Assembly: GCF_030816485.1 (NCBI RefSeq)
Contig: NZ_JAUSYC010000001.1
Coordinates: 806,001 to 870,000 of the forward strand
Source: Arthrobacter sp. B1I2
GTDB lineage: Bacteria; Actinomycetota; Actinomycetes; Actinomycetales; Micrococcaceae
Length of the DNA stretch: 64,000 nucleotides
Direction of reading: 5' to 3'
Shown: positions 60,690 to 64,000 of the stretch, in pieces
How the letters are laid out: the number at the start of each line of letters is the position of its first letter
Position numbering within the stretch: position 1 is the stretch's first letter
Notes under the pieces: model-generated
Told to the model about the DNA's origin: nothing
The model's database searches: none
The model's input: only the letters and a program-made list of their open reading frames with translations
Position numbers and translations under genes: made by a program

Positions 60690-61586
60690 GTGGTCCGCAC
60701 CCTTCAACCAGGCCAATGCTGCGAGGTGCGGACCGCGTCAGTCTCCGGGGAAACTTCGCTCGTCTTCCACACAGAGGACATGCTGGTCGAGGCACCCAAC
60801 TGGACCCTCGACGGGCGGGCGCTCATCCTTAACGGGAATGGCAGGTTGTGGAGGTTCGAACTGGAGAGCGGCACCCTCAGCGAGATTCCGCTGTCCGGCG
60901 CCCCTGACCTCAACAATGACCACGTCCTGGACCCGGACGGCACCGCCATCTTCCTCTCCGGCGATGACGGCCACATCTACCGCGCACCCCTGGCGGGTGG
61001 GGAGGCCACCCGGATCACGGACCACGATGGATCCTTCCATTTCCTTCATGGAGTCAGTCCTGATGGCCGCAGGCTGGCCTACGTGGACATCCCGGAGGGG
61101 GATTTCGGCCGGCCGGGCCGGCTCCGGACCATCCCGGCGGGCGGCGGCCCGACAAAAAGCGTGGAGGTGGGCCAGGGGCACTGTGACGGGCCGGAATTTT
61201 CTCCGGACGGAACCTGGCTGTACCTGAACACGGAGTCCTTCAGCACGGCTCCCGGCCATGCCCAGCTTGCCCGTGTCCGACCGGACGGCAGCCAGTTCGA
61301 GCGGCTGGTGGACAGTGCAACCGTCGACTGGTTCCCGCACCTGTCCCCCGACGGCCGCCTGGCCAGCTACGTCCGCTTTCCCGCTGGAACCCGGGGCCAC
61401 CCCGCGGACCTGCCGGTCGACGTCGTCCTCGTCTCCACAAGCGGCTGGACCGCAGAACTGCACACCTGGCAGGTGTTCGGCGGCCAAGGCACCCTCAACG
61501 TCAACAGCTGGTCGCCTGATTCGGAACGGTTCGCCTACGTGGCGTACCCGATGGCCCCGGCAACGGCCGAGAGCGGCATGGCCTGA
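60690..61586 (+). CDS. PD40 beta-propeller (TolB-like) protein
   Basis: 298 residues from the GTG at 60690, preceded by AGGAGG with a seven-base spacer. Repeated propeller motifs of the type SPDGxxLAYV recur (HGVSPDGRRLAYV, EFSPDGTWLYLN, HLSPDGRLASYV, SWSPDSERFAYV). There is no signal peptide, so it is cytosolic. Homologues are called TolB-like or oligogalacturonate-lyase-like; an enzymatic lyase or a sugar-sensing role are both possible. It ends the operon, seven bases before the convergent glycosyltransferase stop. Confidence 0.8.
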   Translation: MVRTLQPGQCCEVRTASVSGETSLVFHTEDMLVEAPNWTLDGRALILNGNGRLWRFELESGTLSEIPLSGAPDLNNDHVLDPDGTAIFLSGDDGHIYRAPLAGGEATRITDHDGSFHFLHGVSPDGRRLAYVDIPEGDFGRPGRLRTIPAGGGPTKSVEVGQGHCDGPEFSPDGTWLYLNTESFSTAPGHAQLARVRPDGSQFERLVDSATVDWFPHLSPDGRLASYVRFPAGTRGHPADLPVDVVLVSTSGWTAELHTWQVFGGQGTLNVNSWSPDSERFAYVAYPMAPATAESGMA

Positions 61587-61593
61587 CCTGCCC

Positions 61594-62463
61594 CTACGCC
61601 GGCTCTTCCTTCAGGACGACGTCGTACGCCTCCACCTGCCGGTCCGTCACGGTCGTGGGCGACTCCAGGTGGACCGCGCCGGCGGGCAGGATGCCCGCCC
61701 CGCCGTACCGTTCCATCACCTGCCACTGGGCCACCACGTCCTCGCCGGCGTGGTCGGCCGGAAGGCCTGTCCAGAAACGGAACCCGCCGGCGTCGTTCAG
61801 CGCCTCCCTGCGGTACAGCACGCAGCCGCCCAGCCATGCCACGTGGTAGGGCAGCCATTCGCCGGGCTGCAGCGACATCTCGGCACTGAGGTGGGCCAGG
61901 TTGGCGGCACTGTGCAGCGGCCAGCGTTCGAATCCCGGGGTGTCCGGGCGGATGCGTTCGGGAGCCACCGGCCCGTCCCAGGCCTGGAAGGTGGCCGTTT
62001 GTTCCGGCCTGCGGTCATTGAGGAAGGACAGCCCCTGCGGAGCCATTCCCACAAAGCCGCACTGAAGCTCGTCCAGTGCCCGGCTCAGCCGCTCCACGGC
62101 ACCCGGCTCCAGCCAGACGTCGTCGTCCAAAAAGAGGCATTGGTCCGCCGTGGACCGGTCCAGCAGGAACTGGCGGTGTTCGGCCAGTCCGCGCCGCGGC
62201 AGGTGCCGGAGCAGCGTGACCGGCCGGCCCTGTGCCTCAAGCACCCGCACCATCGCTGCGGCAGCGGGGTGCTCCCAGGCGGGCCGGCCCGATGATTGGT
62301 CGCTGACCACGACGGCGAACGCGGGTTCGGACTGTGCGGCAAGTCCTGCGAGGGTGACGGCGAGCTCGGCCGGCCGGTTGCACGTGGGCACCAGGACATC
62401 CACCGCTACCTTGTCCGGCTGTTCCTGCTGCCGCGCCCACTGCTCCGAAGATCTCCTGCCCAC
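61594..62463 (-). CDS. glycosyltransferase family 2 protein
   Basis: 289 residues from the GTG at 62463, preceded by AGGAAGGTGG. The GT-A fold start VDVLVPTCNRPAELAVTLAGLAAQ and the metal-binding CLFLDDDVWLEPGAV are present, as is the acceptor-side block HVAWLGGCVLYRREALNDAGGFRFW. Donor, acceptor and polymer are unknown; no transporter or polymerase gene is beside it. An open frame upstream to 62610 looks non-coding. Confidence 0.85.
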   Translation of the reverse strand: MGRRSSEQWARQQEQPDKVAVDVLVPTCNRPAELAVTLAGLAAQSEPAFAVVVSDQSSGRPAWEHPAAAAMVRVLEAQGRPVTLLRHLPRRGLAEHRQFLLDRSTADQCLFLDDDVWLEPGAVERLSRALDELQCGFVGMAPQGLSFLNDRRPEQTATFQAWDGPVAPERIRPDTPGFERWPLHSAANLAHLSAEMSLQPGEWLPYHVAWLGGCVLYRREALNDAGGFRFWTGLPADHAGEDVVAQWQVMERYGGAGILPAGAVHLESPTTVTDRQVEAYDVVLKEEPA

Positions 62464-62613
62464 GGTCCACCTTCCTGGCGTTGGGATTGGGGATTTGCTT
62501 CCGACTGTTCTGTACCCAGCCGGACGGGATGTATTCGCCCTGCCAGCCGGGCGGCACTGGTCCATGGGGGGTTCACCGGGGGTGGGCCGGCGGGTCAGCT
62601 GGAACGGCAAAGA

Positions 62614-62652
62614 CCCCCGCCTCCACTGCCTGGAAGGCAGCAGCAGCGGGGG
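62614..62652 (-). terminator. terminator of the acidic-protein gene
   Basis: Outer arms CCCCCGC / GCGGGGG (62614-62620 and 62646-62652) enclose a second stem CTGCCT/AGGCAG. It lies 19 bases beyond the stop of the gene at 62672 on the minus strand, and TCTTTGCC follows it. Confidence 0.65.
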
Positions 62653-62671
62653 CCCGGTGGATCAGGCCGGC

Positions 62672-63034
62672 TTATCCGGCGTCGAAGCTTTCGTCGTCGT
62701 CGTTGGGCGACTCCTCCTTTGGAAGGTCGTTTCCGCTGCCGTCCGGAATGCCCGTGGCTTCCTGGCCGGACTCCGAGGAAACCGGAGCCGACCCCTGGGA
62801 ATCGTCATTGGACTCATCGATCTCGGCCGCGCTGGAGGGAAGATCCATGTCGTGCGGGACGGGGTTCTGGCCCGTGCCCGACTGCGGTTCGTTGGTGTCC
62901 GCGCCGGCCGAAGACGTGCCGCCGGACTGCTGGCCCTGGCCGCCCTGGGTACCGGCCGCCTCCTGTTCGGCGGTGGGGGTGCCGTAGCCGCCCGGGGCCG
63001 TCTCGGGCTCAGCCTGCTGGTTTTCCTGCGTCAT
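62672..63034 (-). CDS. acidic low-complexity hypothetical protein
   Basis: 120 residues, very rich in Gly, Ser, Gln, Glu and Asp, with no hydrophobic segment and almost no aromatic residues. It is probably fully disordered. The ribosome site AGGAGGAAGC before the ATG is excellent, and a hairpin follows the stop. It lies 78 bases after the SDR gene on the same strand. Possibly a stress or desiccation-related protein, but this is only a guess from composition. Confidence 0.65.
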   Translation of the reverse strand: MTQENQQAEPETAPGGYGTPTAEQEAAGTQGGQGQQSGGTSSAGADTNEPQSGTGQNPVPHDMDLPSSAAEIDESNDDSQGSAPVSSESGQEATGIPDGSGNDLPKEESPNDDDESFDAG

Positions 63035-63112
63035 GCTTCCTCCTGTTGTGCGTTGCCGATATTGCTGGTCTGGTGATGCTGGCTTGGATGCCCCTGTTCG
63101 GGACGATCCTGC

Positions 63113-64000
63113 TCAGAGCCCTTTTCCGCCGGTGACCGGCAGGACTGCGCCGGAAATGTAGGATCCGTCTTCAGACGCGAGCAGTACATACGCCGCGGCA
63201 AGTTCTGCCGGCTGCCCCGCGCGCTCCAGCGGTGTGTCCTGCCCGAAGGAGGGGAGCTTGTCCGGCCACTCGGTGGCAGGGATCAGGGGCGTCCAGATGG
63301 GGCCGGGAGCCACAGCGTTGACGCGGATCCCCTTGGGCCCGAGTTCCTGCGCCAGGGCTTTGGTGAACGCGACCTGCGCGGCTTTGGTCATGGCGTAGTC
63401 GATCAGCCCGGGCGATGGGTTGAAGGCCTGGATTGAGGCCGTGGTGATGATCGAGGCCCCGGCCTTCAGGTGCGGCACGGCCGCCCGCGCGGACCACAGC
63501 AGCGAGTAAAGGTTGGTGCGGAAGACCCGGTCAAATTCCTCAGTGGGAAGCGTTTCAAGGCTCTCGCGGTTCTTCTGGTACGCGGCGTTCAGCACCAGGA
63601 CATCGAGGCGGCCGAACCCGGATACGGTCTCGTCCACAATGCGGGTGCTGAATTCCTCCTCGCGTCCGTCGCCGGGAAACAGGAGCACGCGGCGGCCCGC
63701 CTTCCGGATCCACTCCGCGGTGTCCTGCGCGTCGTCTTCCTCCTCGGGCAGGTAGGAGATGGCGACGTCGGCCCCCTCCCGGGCGAAGGCGATGGCCGCA
63801 GCCTTGCCGATGCCGGAGTCGCCGCCGGTGATGAGTGCTGCCTTGCCTTCGAGCTTGCCGTGGCCCTCGTAGCTGAGCTCGCCGTGGTCCGGTTTTGGGT
63901 CCATGGGCGCCGTGAGGCCGGGCTGCTTTTGTTCCTGTTCCGGGAACGGGCCCGAGTGGTAGCCGCCGCGCGGGTCTTTCGGCTGGTCTGTCTGCTTGTC
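63113..64000 (-). CDS. short-chain dehydrogenase/reductase (5' end outside window)
   Basis: The frame is open to the right edge, so the start is missing; the visible part is 295 codons. The N-terminal extension (TDQPKDPRGGYHSGPFPEQEQ, then MDPKPDHGELSYEGHGKLEGK) and the classical SDR motifs follow: TGGDSGIGKAAAIAFA nucleotide site, LNAAY, the active-site YxxxK as DYAMTKAA, and PGPIWTPLIPATEWP. It is of the YdaD/YhdF-like class often linked to general stress. The substrate is unknown. Confidence 0.88.
   Translation of the reverse strand, partial: DKQTDQPKDPRGGYHSGPFPEQEQKQPGLTAPMDPKPDHGELSYEGHGKLEGKAALITGGDSGIGKAAAIAFAREGADVAISYLPEEEDDAQDTAEWIRKAGRRVLLFPGDGREEEFSTRIVDETVSGFGRLDVLVLNAAYQKNRESLETLPTEEFDRVFRTNLYSLLWSARAAVPHLKAGASIITTASIQAFNPSPGLIDYAMTKAAQVAFTKALAQELGPKGIRVNAVAPGPIWTPLIPATEWPDKLPSFGQDTPLERAGQPAELAAAYVLLASEDGSYISGAVLPVTGGKGL

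Noticed and set aside
61926-61935. GTTCGAATCC, a tRNA T-loop-like match
   Set aside because: It lies inside the glycosyltransferase coding sequence, and no acceptor or anticodon stem can be folded around it.

Overview
The window looks like a chromosome segment of a high-GC actinobacterium of the family Micrococcaceae, most likely Arthrobacter or Pseudarthrobacter. This rests on the very high GC, the frequent GTG starts and 4-base stop/start overlaps, and the gene order (DUF2342 metalloprotease, tilS, hpt, ftsH, folE, folP, folB, folK, DUF3180, two PH-domain proteins). The genus call comes from remembered protein families, not from a search. I see no rRNA, tRNA, CRISPR array, prophage, integrase or insertion sequence.

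Layout. 1-10147 (minus): housekeeping block for folate synthesis, membrane proteolysis (FtsH), purine salvage, tRNA-Ile lysidine synthesis and two PH-domain membrane proteins; the last gene runs off the left edge. 10432-12575: divergent dacB and ppa. 12749-20434: carboxylesterase, DUF429 protein, phosphoketolase, a large catalase with a C-terminal flavodoxin-like domain, and an HTH protein. 20446-24678 (minus): phosphatases, a frameshifted AbiEi/DUF559 gene and serS, separated by short palindromic repeats. 24764-31086: lipid kinase, pheA, rhodanese, amidase behind a small coupled ORF, several small proteins, a LapA-type membrane protein and a DHFR-like reductase.

31083-36080 holds a regulated unit: a FadR-type GntR regulator diverging from a MatC-type permease, a CaiB-family CoA transferase and a fused AccD/AccA-like carboxyltransferase without biotin carboxylase or biotin carrier. 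It resembles a malonate or dicarboxylate utilisation operon of non-standard composition. 36220-49838 carries a frameshifted NCS1 permease, the argO/argP exporter-regulator pair, a NERD protein, pgm, a 2'-5' RNA ligase-like protein, a RutE-like nitroreductase beside a uracil permease, an SGNH hydrolase with a GAF-ANTAR protein, and a trehalose-synthase-like GH13 enzyme.

49882-61586 is the most cohesive accessory module. A ROK regulator diverges from a ten-gene plus-strand operon with an ABC sugar importer lacking its own ATPase, three Gfo/Idh/MocA oxidoreductases, a fourth protein that looks like a degenerate oxidoreductase partner, two xylose-isomerase-like TIM-barrel enzymes and a PD40 propeller protein. 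A well-formed promoter overlaps a palindrome that fits a ROK operator. The gene set suits uptake of a glycoside followed by oxidation/isomerisation-type breakdown (3-keto-sugar chemistry), but the substrate cannot be read from sequence. The window ends with a glycosyltransferase, an acidic disordered protein and an SDR oxidoreductase cut by the right edge.

Two other themes stand out. Short palindromes, including two homologous pairs, sit just 3' of genes. Two separate genes each carry a +1 frameshift in a short C run.
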